The notes below the pieces were generated by a model that had not been told where the DNA came from, ran no database searches, and was given only the letters and a program-made list of their open reading frames with translations. A DNA stretch of 64,000 bases, taken from the NCBI GenBank assembly GCA_965229005.1, contig CBDDIP010000002.1, positions 1,674,001 to 1,738,000 on the forward strand. Direction: 5' to 3'. This document shows positions 48,132 through 56,263 of the stretch, piece by piece. The stretch's first letter is position 1, and each line of letters opens with the position of its first letter. Source of the DNA: CBDDIP01 sp965229005. GTDB taxonomy: Bacteria; Actinomycetota; Acidimicrobiia; Acidimicrobiales; Ilumatobacteraceae. Position numbers and translations under genes: made by a program.

Positions 48132-49570
48132 CGCCGGTCGGGTGCCAGCGGCGGCGCCTCGAGGGCGCAGTGGAACGCCGGCTCGCTCGGCTCGACCGAT
48201 GCGTCCGCCGACGTCGAGGCGCGGATGAAGGCGAACGACACCAACCCGCCGACGCCGACCAGCAGCGCGCCGCCGCGCAGCGCGGTGTGGAAGCCGTCGA
48301 CGAGGGCATCCGGCGCGACCTCGGCCCCGGCGGCGAACCCGGCAACGATCGGCACCACGGCAACAGCGATGAGCCCGCCGACCCGGGCAACCGCGTTGTT
48401 CACGCCGGAAGCGATGCCAGCGTGCTGCGCGTCGGCGGCGGCGAGCACGGCCGAGGTGAGCGGAGCGACCGTGATCGCCAGCCCGGCACCGAACAGCAGG
48501 ATCCCGGGGAGCACGCCGCCGACGTAGCTGCGGCCCGGCTCGATCCGCGTCAGCAGCAGCATCGCCGCCGCGATCACCACGGGCCCGACGCTCATCTGCC
48601 AGCGCGGCCCGATGCGTTGGGCCAGCGCGCCCGAGCGGGACGAGAGGACGAGCATGATCGCGGTGATCGGCACCGACGCGGCGCCGGCCTCCAGCGGCGA
48701 GTAGCCCATCGCTCGCTGCAGCGTCAGGCCGAGCATGAAGAAGACCATGGCGATGCCGGCGTAGACGAAGAACGTGGTGATGTTCGCCGCGCTGAACTGC
48801 CGTGAGCGGAAGATGCCGAGCGGCAGCATCGGATGTGTGCTGCGCATCTCGACGACGACGAACAGCACGAGCGCGACGGCGCCGGCGAGGCCGAGTCCCC
48901 GCGACCGCTCGATGAGCCCCCACGTCGTGCCGGCCAGGCCGAGCGCGCCGAGTGCAGCGCCGCTGACGTCCAGCGACCCGGTGGCCGATGCGTCGCGCGT
49001 CTCGGGCATGTGCACTCGCGCGATCCACACCGCCAACGCCGCAAGCGGCAGGTTGATCAGGAAGATCCACCGCCACGACACGGCGTCGACGAGGTAGCCG
49101 CCGAGGAACGGGCCGATCGCGGTCGTCACGCCACCGAGTCCGGACCAGGCCCCGATCGCCTTGGCGCGATCGTCGGGATGGAACCCGGCCTGGATGATCG
49201 CCAGGCTGCCCGGCGTCAGCAGCGCGCCGCCGACGCCCTGCAGCATGCGAGCCGCGACGAGCACGCCGATGTTCGGCGCGATGCCGCACAGCAGCGAGGC
49301 CACCGCGAACCAGACCACACCGATCGTGAACAGCGAGCGGCGGCCGAAGCGATCGCCGAGGGCGCCACCCACCAGGATCAGCGCCGCCAACGTGAGCGTG
49401 TAGCCGTTGATCACCCACTGCAGCCCGGCGAAGTCGGCGTCGAGGTCGTCGCCCAGGCGGGGGAGCGCGACGTTGACGACGGTCGCGTCGAGCGATGCGA
49501 TGCCGGAACCGAGCACGGTGCCGACCAGCACCCACCGGCCCGCCGCTGTGTTGAGTCGTAGGTCCGCCAC
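48128..49570 (-). CDS. MFS drug/solute exporter (DHA2, 14-TM type)
   Basis: This 480-residue membrane protein has motif A GGALGDRFGRRSLF and motif C MLQGVGGALLTPGSLAIIQ-like GPFLGGYLVD. It matches the EmrB/QacA family, with about 14 helices, and GSGIASLDATVVNVALPRLG at the N-terminus. It should export drugs or metabolites by proton antiport. The GTG start has TAGGGT (49578-49583) with seven bases between, a leaderless-like layout. The terminal region VEPSEPAFHCALEAPPLAPDRR is cytosolic. Confidence 0.93.
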   Translation of the reverse strand: MADLRLNTAAGRWVLVGTVLGSGIASLDATVVNVALPRLGDDLDADFAGLQWVINGYTLTLAALILVGGALGDRFGRRSLFTIGVVWFAVASLLCGIAPNIGVLVAARMLQGVGGALLTPGSLAIIQAGFHPDDRAKAIGAWSGLGGVTTAIGPFLGGYLVDAVSWRWIFLINLPLAALAVWIARVHMPETRDASATGSLDVSGAALGALGLAGTTWGLIERSRGLGLAGAVALVLFVVVEMRSTHPMLPLGIFRSRQFSAANITTFFVYAGIAMVFFMLGLTLQRAMGYSPLEAGAASVPITAIMLVLSSRSGALAQRIGPRWQMSVGPVVIAAAMLLLTRIEPGRSYVGGVLPGILLFGAGLAITVAPLTSAVLAAADAQHAGIASGVNNAVARVGGLIAVAVVPIVAGFAAGAEVAPDALVDGFHTALRGGALLVGVGGLVSFAFIRASTSADASVEPSEPAFHCALEAPPLAPDRR

Positions 49571-49577
49571 GCCAACG

Positions 49578-49583
49578 ACCCTA
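49578..49583 (-). promoter_or_regulatory. Leaderless-like -10 box (TAGGGT) of the MFS gene
   Basis: TAGGGT on the minus strand is followed by seven bases and the GTG at 49570. It faces the TACCAT box of the divergent monooxygenase gene. Confidence 0.35.
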
Positions 49584-49624
49584 TTGGTCCCTGCCTTGTG
49601 GTCGACGGGTTCTCGCGGCTCCCG

Positions 49625-49630
49625 TACCAT
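49625..49630 (+). promoter_or_regulatory. Leaderless -10 box (TACCAT) of the FAD monooxygenase
   Basis: TACCAT is followed by six bases and the ATG at 49637; TCGACG lies 17 bases upstream as a weak -35 element. It supports this start over an ATG 39 bases earlier. Confidence 0.5.
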
Positions 49631-49636
49631 CCGTTG

Positions 49637-50860
49637 ATGCGCATCGTCATCGTCGGTGGTGGCATCGGGGGATGTGCTGCCGCGCTGTCGCTGCACGCCG
49701 CCGGCTTCCACGACGTCGAGGTCATCGAGGCCGCAGCCGTGCAGGCCGAGGTGGGCGTCGGGATCAACGTGCTGCCCCATGCGGTGCGCGAGCTGGCCGA
49801 GCTCGGCCTGGCAGCGCAGCTCGACTCGCTGGCCGTTCGCACCGGCGAGCTCAGCTACCACAACCGCTTCGGCCAGCAGATCTGGGTCGAGCCGCGGGGT
49901 GTCGCCGCGGGCTACCGCTGGCCGCAGTACTCCATCCACCGCGGGTCGCTGCTGCACGTCCTGTCCGAAGCGGTCGTCGATCGTCTCGGACCCGATCGCG
50001 TGCAGCTCGGTCGCCGGCTCGATGCCGACGAGATCGCCGCGCTCGACGCCGACGCCGACGTCGTCATCGCCTGCGACGGCGTGCACTCGGCTGCTCGCAC
50101 GATCCTGGCCCCGGACGAGGGCCCGCCGCTGTGGAACGGCGTGACGATGTGGCGTGGGACGACGGTGATGCCCGCGTTCCTCGGCGGCCGTCGGATGATC
50201 ATGGCCGGGGTGCTGGCCCACCGCATCGTCGTCTACCCGATCCGCGACCTCGATGACGGCCTGCAGCTCGTCAACTGGGTGGCCGAGGTGCGCACCGAGG
50301 ACGGGCGACCCATGCCCCGTCAGGACTGGACGGCGTCCGCAGACCGCGGCGAACCGTTGGCACACTTCACCGACTTCCGCTTCGACTGGCTCGACGTGCC
50401 GGCGATGATCGAGGGAGCCGACGAGGTGCTGCGCTACCCGATGGTCGACCGCCAGCCGCTCGACCGTTGGCGCCACGGCACGATGACGTTGCTGGGCGAT
50501 GCGGCCCACCCGATGTACCCGGTGGGTTCGAACGGTGCGTCGCAGGCGATCATCGACGCGCGCGTGCTGGCCCGCGAGCTCGCCCATCACGACGATCCGG
50601 TTCAGGGGCTCGATGCGTACGAGGCCGAGCGCCGGCCGGCGACCGCCGCTGTCGTGTTGGCCAACCGGCGAGCCGGCCCGGAGCGCTGCATGGAGATCGT
50701 CGCCGAGCGCGCTCCCGACGGGTTCGCCGACGTGCACGACGTGATCGGTGCCGACGAGCTCGAGGAGATCTCCGACAGCTACAAGCGCACCGCCGGGTTC
50801 GACCCCGCGTCGCTGAACGATCGAGCGTCGTGGACGGTCGTCAGGCGAGCTCGTCCCTGA
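49637..50860 (+). CDS. FAD-dependent aromatic monooxygenase
   Basis: This 407-residue flavoprotein has the N-terminal GxGxxG MRIVIVGGGIGGCAAALSLHAAGF, the middle VVIACDGVHSAAR (DG motif) and the C-terminal GDAAHPMYPVGSNGASQAIIDARVLA (GD motif). It is a class A hydroxylase of the salicylate/3-hydroxybenzoate or PhzS type. It might oxidise an aromatic acid to a hydroxylated ring, for instance a phenol entering the hydroquinone pathway nearby, but that is inference. It is divergent from the MFS gene and convergent with the FAH gene. Confidence 0.93.
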   Translation: MRIVIVGGGIGGCAAALSLHAAGFHDVEVIEAAAVQAEVGVGINVLPHAVRELAELGLAAQLDSLAVRTGELSYHNRFGQQIWVEPRGVAAGYRWPQYSIHRGSLLHVLSEAVVDRLGPDRVQLGRRLDADEIAALDADADVVIACDGVHSAARTILAPDEGPPLWNGVTMWRGTTVMPAFLGGRRMIMAGVLAHRIVVYPIRDLDDGLQLVNWVAEVRTEDGRPMPRQDWTASADRGEPLAHFTDFRFDWLDVPAMIEGADEVLRYPMVDRQPLDRWRHGTMTLLGDAAHPMYPVGSNGASQAIIDARVLARELAHHDDPVQGLDAYEAERRPATAAVVLANRRAGPERCMEIVAERAPDGFADVHDVIGADELEEISDSYKRTAGFDPASLNDRASWTVVRRARP

Positions 50861-50866
50861 CCGTGC

Positions 50867-51718
50867 TCATGTCGTCGACTCGTCGACGACGGAATTGCGG
50901 AGGCTGCCGACGCCCTCGATCGTCACCTCGACCACATCACCCGGCACGAGGAACACCGGGGGAGTCCTCGCGTAGCCGACGCCACCAGGCGTGCCGGTGG
51001 CGATGACGTCGCCCGGCTCCAGCTCGGTGAACGTGGAGCAGTAGGCGACGAGGTCGCCGATCGAGTGGATCAGCTGCGACGTCGACGCGGACTGCATCTG
51101 CACGCCGTTCACGGTGGTGGTCAGCCGTACGTCGCCGGCCGCGCCGAGCTCGTCGACGCCGACGATCCACGGCCCGAACGATCCGCTGCGGTCGAAGTTC
51201 TTGCCCGGCCCGAATTGCGAGCTGTGACGCTGCCAGTCGCGCAGCGTGCCGTCCATCAGGCACGAGTAGCCGGCGATCACCCCGACCGCGTCGGCGGCAG
51301 CCACCCGGTGCGCTCGCCGGCCGATGACGACGGCCAGCTCGCCCTCGAAGTCGAACGCGGTGCTCACCGACACCGGGCGGATGATCGGCTCGTCGTGGCC
51401 CACCAGCGTGGACGCGAACCGCGTGAACACGACCGGGTAGCCGCGCTCGGCGGGGCGGTCGCTCTCGGCGGCGTGTTCGGCGTAGTTCACGCCGATGCAC
51501 AGGATCCGTGACGGATGTGGGATCGGCGACTCGAGCGTCAGCGCCCTCAGCACGTGGCGTTCGCCGTCGGCCGTCGCCGCGAGCACGTCGTCGCGCCGGT
51601 CGAGGTCGACCATCGCGTTCGGGGTGGCGATGGCGTGGGACACGTCGACGAGGTCGGTCCCGTCGATCGTGCCGAACACGCGGGCTCCCGTGCTCGTCCG
51701 TGCGGTGGCGAATCTCAT
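50867..51718 (-). CDS. Fumarylacetoacetate hydrolase family protein
   Basis: This 283-residue C-C hydrolase/isomerase has the fumarylacetoacetase-type C-terminal domain: ILCIGVNYAEHAAES, FTRFASTLVGHDEPIIRPVSVSTAFDFEGELAVVIGR (metal-binding ExE plus D), GPGKNFDRSGSFGPWIVGVDELG and GDVIATGTPGGVGYARTPPVFLVPGDVVEVTIEGVG. It could be a 2-hydroxyhepta-2,4-diene-1,7-dioate-type isomerase or decarboxylase for an aromatic breakdown product. It follows the deacetylase by 28 bases in the IclR operon. Confidence 0.93.
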   Translation of the reverse strand: MRFATARTSTGARVFGTIDGTDLVDVSHAIATPNAMVDLDRRDDVLAATADGERHVLRALTLESPIPHPSRILCIGVNYAEHAAESDRPAERGYPVVFTRFASTLVGHDEPIIRPVSVSTAFDFEGELAVVIGRRAHRVAAADAVGVIAGYSCLMDGTLRDWQRHSSQFGPGKNFDRSGSFGPWIVGVDELGAAGDVRLTTTVNGVQMQSASTSQLIHSIGDLVAYCSTFTELEPGDVIATGTPGGVGYARTPPVFLVPGDVVEVTIEGVGSLRNSVVDESTT

Positions 51719-51746
51719 GGTGCAGATGTCCTTTGTCGAGTGCTGG

Positions 51747-52388
51747 TCAGACGCCGAGCAACGGGTACGAATCGGTCGGGCGTCCCTCACGGATGGGGGT
51801 GCAGGCGTCGGGGAAGGTCTGGACGAACGACGCGCCGACGGAACGAGCCGCGCCGAGGAACGTGTCGAGCTCGGCGAGCGCGGCGCCCGGGACGTCGTGG
51901 AGCACGAGCACCTCGTGTGCGCCGAGGAGCGACCGATGCACCGCCGCCATCGCCGCGTCCACCCAACCGTGCTCGTCCAACCAGTCGCCCGCCACGCACG
52001 TCCACAGCGCGCATGTCATCGCCCGTTGCGCGAGCAGATCGGCACCGAATCGGCTCATCAGCCGTTCGTCGATCACGCCGCCCACGCCGTACGGGCGGAA
52101 CAGCAGCGCGTCGCCGCCGACGTCGGCAACGAGATCGGCGGTCCGCCTGATCTCATCGGCGACCGACGAGTCGTCCAGCACGCCGAACGGCACCGAGTGC
52201 GTCCAGGTGTGCCCGCCCACGACGTGCCCCTCGGCGACCGCCCGGCGCAGCAACGTCCTGCCGATGGGCGAGTCGCCGCGCTGCCCGATGGTGAAGAAGA
52301 CCGCCGGTGCACCGTGTGCGGCCAGCAGGTCGAGCACGTGTGGGGTGACATCTCGGTGCGGCCCGTTGTCGAACGTGATCGTCAGCAC
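51747..52388 (-). CDS. NodB-type polysaccharide deacetylase domain protein
   Basis: This 213-residue protein has motif 1 TFDNGPH (Asp7, with Asn8 where the usual metal-binding Asp would be), motif 2 GGHTWTH (His60 and His64) and motif 3 RPYGVGG. The replacement of the second Asp by Asn is unusual, and metal binding could be altered. It starts with GTG seven bases after the CoxE stop. Without a signal peptide it is probably cytosolic. A role as a small-molecule amidase or hydrolase fits as well as cell-wall work. Confidence 0.85.
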   Translation of the reverse strand: MLTITFDNGPHRDVTPHVLDLLAAHGAPAVFFTIGQRGDSPIGRTLLRRAVAEGHVVGGHTWTHSVPFGVLDDSSVADEIRRTADLVADVGGDALLFRPYGVGGVIDERLMSRFGADLLAQRAMTCALWTCVAGDWLDEHGWVDAAMAAVHRSLLGAHEVLVLHDVPGAALAELDTFLGAARSVGASFVQTFPDACTPIREGRPTDSYPLLGV

Positions 52389-52395
52389 GCCGGCC

Positions 52396-53799
52396 TCATA
52401 CCAGCGTCGCCACGACGTCGCCGAGCTGACGGAGCGTGCGCACCTCGAACACGGCGCGGCACGACGGGCGGAACTCGGAGATCACCGAATCGGTGTCGTC
52501 CCACAGCTGCTCCGGCTCCGGGTTGAGCCAGTAGACGCGACGTGCCTTGTCGGCGATCACCGCCAGTGACTCGCTGCCGGAGCGGTGGTGGTTGCTGCGC
52601 CCGTCGCCGCACACGATCACCGTCGTGCGTCCGCTGATCGAGTCGAGGTGGTGCTCGACGAACGATCCGAGCGCGCGTCCGTAGTCGCTGTGCCCGTCCT
52701 GCCCGACGATGCCGCCACGGCCGACGACGCGGTTGACGTCCAGCGCGTAGACCGCCGACGCGAACAGGTCGGTGACCTCGGCGATGCCGTCGACGAAGGC
52801 GAAGCTGCGCACGCTGCGCAGCTCGTCGTGGATCGCGTTGACGAGCATGAACGTGAACTGGGCGAACTGGGCGACGGAGCCACTGACGTCGCACAGCAGC
52901 ACCACGTCGGGGCGGTGCGGATGGCGGCGACGGTGGACGACATCGACCGGGACGCCACCGGACTGCAGCGAGTTGCGGATCGTCCGACGTGGATCGAGTC
53001 GTCCGGTCGAACGCGGCACGCGACGCCGTCCGATGCGCGCCGCCAGCTGTCGTGCCAGCGGCTGCACCATCCGTCGCAGCTCGGCCACCTCGTGGTTCGA
53101 CAGGGACATGATCTCGTGGTCGCGAGGATCGACCACGTCGGCCGTCGCCTGGTCGTCGACGCCGCCGTCGTCGGTGCCGCGCTCCGCTCGTCGGCGGGCG
53201 ATCTCGTGCGCCAGCTGCCGGCGGAAGTCGTCGAGCAGGCGGCTCAGCTCGGATCGTGCGAGCAGGAGCTCCAGTTCGGTGAGCTCGTCGGCTGCACGCA
53301 GCTGGCGCATCGCCGCGCCGAGCATCCGCGACAGGTCGATCGCCCGCATCACCCGGTGCAGGTGGTAGCGCTCGCTGCCCTCGACCTCGTCGATGCCGGC
53401 GAACGCATCCACCGCGCGAGAGGCCAGCTGGTCGAGCGATGCCCGATCGCCGTGCCGGAGGGCGTCGGCGATGCCCGCGGCGAAGGTCTCGGCCGATCGA
53501 TGGTCGTGCTCGCGCATCGACTCGGCCGCTGCCGCGGATGCGGGGCCCGACGCATCGTCGGTCACGGGCTCGGCGGCGAACGCGATGGCGAACGCTCGCT
53601 CGAAGCGGCCGTCGTCGTCGGCCTCCTTCATCAGGCTGGCCCGCAGTCCGGCGGCGACGGTGGAGCGATCCTCGAGCGGGAGGTGGCACAGGGCACCGGC
53701 GGCGTCGATGACGGCACCGGTGGTGACCGCGACCCCCTGCCTGCGCAGCTGGGCGACGAGGAGCGCCAACCGATCGAGCAGCCCGTCACCGGCGTTCAT
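52396..53799 (-). CDS. VWA-domain protein (CoxE-like)
   Basis: This 467-residue protein has an N-terminal helical part (about 1-250) and a C-terminal von Willebrand A domain with the MIDAS motif DVSGSVAQFAQF (about 315) and VIVCGDGRSNHHRSGSESL later. This is the CoxE type that normally works with a CoxD/MoxR ATPase to insert metal or mature a molybdoenzyme. No CoxD or carbon-monoxide dehydrogenase gene is adjacent. It follows the IclR gene by 10 bases and shares its transcript. Confidence 0.9.
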   Translation of the reverse strand: MNAGDGLLDRLALLVAQLRRQGVAVTTGAVIDAAGALCHLPLEDRSTVAAGLRASLMKEADDDGRFERAFAIAFAAEPVTDDASGPASAAAAESMREHDHRSAETFAAGIADALRHGDRASLDQLASRAVDAFAGIDEVEGSERYHLHRVMRAIDLSRMLGAAMRQLRAADELTELELLLARSELSRLLDDFRRQLAHEIARRRAERGTDDGGVDDQATADVVDPRDHEIMSLSNHEVAELRRMVQPLARQLAARIGRRRVPRSTGRLDPRRTIRNSLQSGGVPVDVVHRRRHPHRPDVVLLCDVSGSVAQFAQFTFMLVNAIHDELRSVRSFAFVDGIAEVTDLFASAVYALDVNRVVGRGGIVGQDGHSDYGRALGSFVEHHLDSISGRTTVIVCGDGRSNHHRSGSESLAVIADKARRVYWLNPEPEQLWDDTDSVISEFRPSCRAVFEVRTLRQLGDVVATLV

Positions 53800-53809
53800 C
53801 GTGTGCGGC

Positions 53810-54589
53810 TCACCGCTTGGCCAGCTGTGCGTCGATCGCTCGCGCCGTGGCGAGCAGCTGCGGCAGGATCTCGGACCGCAGCTCCTTCATCGTCACCCGA
53901 CCTGCGTGCGTACCGACGTTGATGCCGGCGATCACCCGCCCGCGACGGTCGTGCAGCGGTGCACTGACCGAGCGGACGCCGTCCTCCAGCTCCTGGTCGA
54001 GCAGCGAGTACCCCTGTGTGCGGACCTGTCGGATCGCGTTCGTCAGTTGGTCGGCGTCGCGCAGCGAGCTCGGCGCGGGTGCGTCGTCGAAGCGGATGCG
54101 CGCCACGAACGCGTCGAGCTCGTCGTCGGTCTTGCCGGCGAGGATCACCCTGCCCAGCGACGTCCACGCCGCCGGCAGCCGCGAACCGATCGCCAACGAG
54201 ATCGCCATGATCCGCTGCGTCGGAACGCGCGCCACGTAGACGACCTGATCGCCGTCGAGCACCGCCGCGGACACGCTCTCGTGCACCCGTTCGCTCAGGG
54301 CCTCCATGAACGGCTGGGCGATGTCGGGCAGCTGCAACGAGGACACATACGCGTGCCCGAGGTCGAGCACCATCGGCGTCAGCTCGAAGAGCTTGCCGTC
54401 TGTGGACACGTAGCCGAGCGTGACGAGCGTGTGCAGCAACCGCCGCGACGTGGCGCGGGTGAGCCCGGCGACCTTTGCCACGTCGGCCAGGGTCATTGCC
54501 GGGTGCTCCTTGTCGAACGCGCGCAGCACCGCCAGCCCGCGCTCCAACGACTGCACGTGCTCGTTGCTCTGGCTGTCGACGTCGGTCAT
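53810..54589 (-). CDS. IclR-family transcriptional regulator
   Basis: This 259-residue regulator has a winged helix at 15-75 (QSLERGLAVLRAFDKEHPAMTLADVAKVAGLTRATSRRLLHTLVTLGYVSTDGKLFELTP) and an IclR ligand domain with GRVILAGKT and RGRVIAGINVGTHAGRVT. It most resembles PcaR/PobR-type controllers of aromatic catabolism. The ATG at 54589 begins just before the domain; no strong Shine-Dalgarno sequence is seen. It is divergent from hapC and faces a three-half-site operator, so it very likely regulates the hydroquinone operon and its own operon. Confidence 0.92.
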   Translation of the reverse strand: MTDVDSQSNEHVQSLERGLAVLRAFDKEHPAMTLADVAKVAGLTRATSRRLLHTLVTLGYVSTDGKLFELTPMVLDLGHAYVSSLQLPDIAQPFMEALSERVHESVSAAVLDGDQVVYVARVPTQRIMAISLAIGSRLPAAWTSLGRVILAGKTDDELDAFVARIRFDDAPAPSSLRDADQLTNAIRQVRTQGYSLLDQELEDGVRSVSAPLHDRRGRVIAGINVGTHAGRVTMKELRSEILPQLLATARAIDAQLAKR

Positions 54590-54610
54590 GGCGATCCCCC
54601 GTTCGGAAGC

Positions 54611-54639
54611 TTGACAAGGCAGATGGTCGCGCACAGAAT
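54611..54639 (+). promoter_or_regulatory. Promoter of the hydroquinone operon (TTGACA-N17-CAGAAT)
   Basis: TTGACA (54611-54616) is a perfect -35 element. After 17 bases comes CAGAAT (54634-54639), a four-of-six -10 box. Transcription would start near 54646, within the operator region. Confidence 0.65.
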
Positions 54640-54674
54640 GTTCTCACACCGCACAACTGTTCGCAATGCGAACA
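54639..54674. promoter_or_regulatory. IclR operator with three half-sites
   Basis: TGTTCTCA (54639-54646), TGTTCGCA (54658-54665) and TGCGAACA (54667-54674) are related half-sites. The last two form a perfect palindrome with one central A. A palindrome plus a direct repeat is the layout recalled for PcaU/PobR sites of aromatic regulators. It overlaps and follows the start of transcription of the operon. Confidence 0.75.
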
Positions 54675-54724
54675 TCGCGCGTGACGGGATGACCATGACG
54701 CTGAGCCTTGGGGGGCTGGTTGCT

Positions 54725-55216
54725 GTGAGCTACACGACGAAGTTCGGATCGCTGGACGCCTACGAGAAGGGCGGCATCGAGGTGATCAACGACAACCCGA
54801 AGAACTACGCCTTCTCGAACGTGTTCGAGGTGGCCGGGGCATCGAAGCCGTGGGAGAAGGTGGCCGTCGGCAAGAACATGCAGTACGTGCTGGAGGTCAT
54901 CCGTGCCGAGGGGGAGAGCGAGTGGCGCACCTGCGCGCACGACGAGTTCCCGCTGGTGCTCGACGGCGAGGTGAGCATCGAACTGGTCAAGCCCGCCGCA
55001 CCGCTCGTGCCGGCCGACAAGGAGGGCTCGATCGCCATCGGCGAGCGCCCGGACGGCGCATTGATGGGCCGCATCGTGCTGCGCCGCGGTCACCAGGGCC
55101 TGCTGCCCGCGAACGCCGCCTACCGGATGACCGCCACGCGGCCGAGCGTGGTGCTGCTGCAGACGATCGCCGGCGACGACACCATCGAGCGCTGGGCCGA
55201 GATCTGCCTCAGCTGA
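54725..55216 (+). CDS. hapC: Hydroquinone 1,2-dioxygenase small subunit (HapC/PnpC-like)
   Basis: This 163-residue cupin-like protein has YTTKFGSLDAYEKGGIEVINDNPKNYAFSNVFEVA, which matches the start of HapC/PnpC small subunits as recalled, and DEFPLVLDGEVSIELV in the cupin core. It forms a heterotetramer with the large subunit that opens hydroquinone to 4-hydroxymuconic semialdehyde. The GTG at 54725 gives the family length; an ATG at 54689 would add 12 residues not seen in relatives. G-rich sequence precedes the GTG. It is the first gene of the operon controlled by IclR. Confidence 0.85.
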   Translation: MSYTTKFGSLDAYEKGGIEVINDNPKNYAFSNVFEVAGASKPWEKVAVGKNMQYVLEVIRAEGESEWRTCAHDEFPLVLDGEVSIELVKPAAPLVPADKEGSIAIGERPDGALMGRIVLRRGHQGLLPANAAYRMTATRPSVVLLQTIAGDDTIERWAEICLS

Positions 55217-55274
55217 TCCAGCCGGCCGACCACTGAGACGACGAGACACGACGAGACGAGACGGAGCACACGAC

Positions 55275-56255
55275 ATGACCGACACCGATGCCGCTGTCCA
55301 GCGCAGCGAACCCAACGAGCAGGGCTACGCCGAGTTCGACCTCGGCGCATTCAAATTTCGGCGCGACGAGTTCTTCGTCCACATCGCCTGGCCGACCGGC
55401 AAGCACGTGCTCAGCGCGGACACGTTCCTGCGTGCGCTGCAGCGCGACGTGGCGTGGGACTTCTTCTACGGCACCGTCAACTTCGACGGCGTGTTCGGCA
55501 CCGTCAACCACTACGGGACCGTCGACATGTTCGCCGGGCGATTCAACGACGCGTACCGCAAGGCCGAGCTGGACCACACCGAGAACTTCGAGACGCCGCT
55601 CATCCGTGAGACGTTCAAGGCGATGCTCGACGACTGGACGAACGCCTCGTTCGACCCGTTCGCCAGCCCCGCCGAGACCGACAAGCCGTTCGGCGTGAAG
55701 GACGGCAACAACACCGCGGCGATCACCCGCCGGCGCGTTGCCGCCAACCGCATGGTGTCCGTGCCGGGCGACGAGCAGATCCGCACCGACGAGACGCACA
55801 CGATCAACCGCATGTTCGCCGACGTCTCGCAGGACGAGCCCGACGTGCTCCCCGAGCCCGGGTTCGAGAGCGAGGTCGCGGCCTACAGCCTGTTCGCCTA
55901 CCTCAGCCGCAGCGACGTCACGTGGAACCCGAGCGTCGTCAGCGTGTGCAAGGCCAGCCTGTACTGCCCGACCACCGAGGAGTACATCCTCCCGGTCTTC
56001 CACGGCAACGACCGCGTCGAGTGGTTCGTGCAGCTGAGCGACGAGATCACGTGGGACGTGCAGGACCGCGACTCCGGCGCGCCGCGTTCGAAGGTGACGA
56101 TGAAGGCCGGCGACGTGGCCGCGATGCCCGGCGACATCCGCCACCAGGGCTACAGCGCCAAGCGCTCGATGCTGCTGGTGTGGGAGAACGCCTCGCCCGA
56201 GCTGCCGGAGCTGATCCGTACCGGCAAGGCCAGCGTCTACCCGGTCGAGTTCTAG
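55275..56255 (+). CDS. hapD: Hydroquinone 1,2-dioxygenase large subunit (HapD/PnpD-like)
   Basis: This 326-residue protein has YAEFDLGAFKFRRDEFFVHIAW, LRALQRDVAWDFFYGTVNFDGVFGTVNHYGTVDMFAG and YILPVFHGNDRVEWFVQLSDEI, all as recalled for the large subunit of two-component hydroquinone dioxygenase. Candidate Fe(II) ligands are His243, Glu249 and His290 (inference). The ATG follows GGAG. The 58-base gap after hapC contains short GACGAGAC-type repeats. It opens the ring of hydroquinone with O2. Confidence 0.85.
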   Translation: MTDTDAAVQRSEPNEQGYAEFDLGAFKFRRDEFFVHIAWPTGKHVLSADTFLRALQRDVAWDFFYGTVNFDGVFGTVNHYGTVDMFAGRFNDAYRKAELDHTENFETPLIRETFKAMLDDWTNASFDPFASPAETDKPFGVKDGNNTAAITRRRVAANRMVSVPGDEQIRTDETHTINRMFADVSQDEPDVLPEPGFESEVAAYSLFAYLSRSDVTWNPSVVSVCKASLYCPTTEEYILPVFHGNDRVEWFVQLSDEITWDVQDRDSGAPRSKVTMKAGDVAAMPGDIRHQGYSAKRSMLLVWENASPELPELIRTGKASVYPVEF

Positions 56256-56263
56256 AGCGTCGC

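Noticed and set aside
52396..53799. A carbon-monoxide dehydrogenase cluster
   Set aside because: CoxE-like protein is present, but CoxL/M/S and CoxD are absent nearby.
55217..55274. Short GACGAGAC-like repeats between hapC and hapD as a regulatory element
   Set aside because: The repeats are very short and irregular, in a normal 58-base gap; they are more likely low-complexity sequence.
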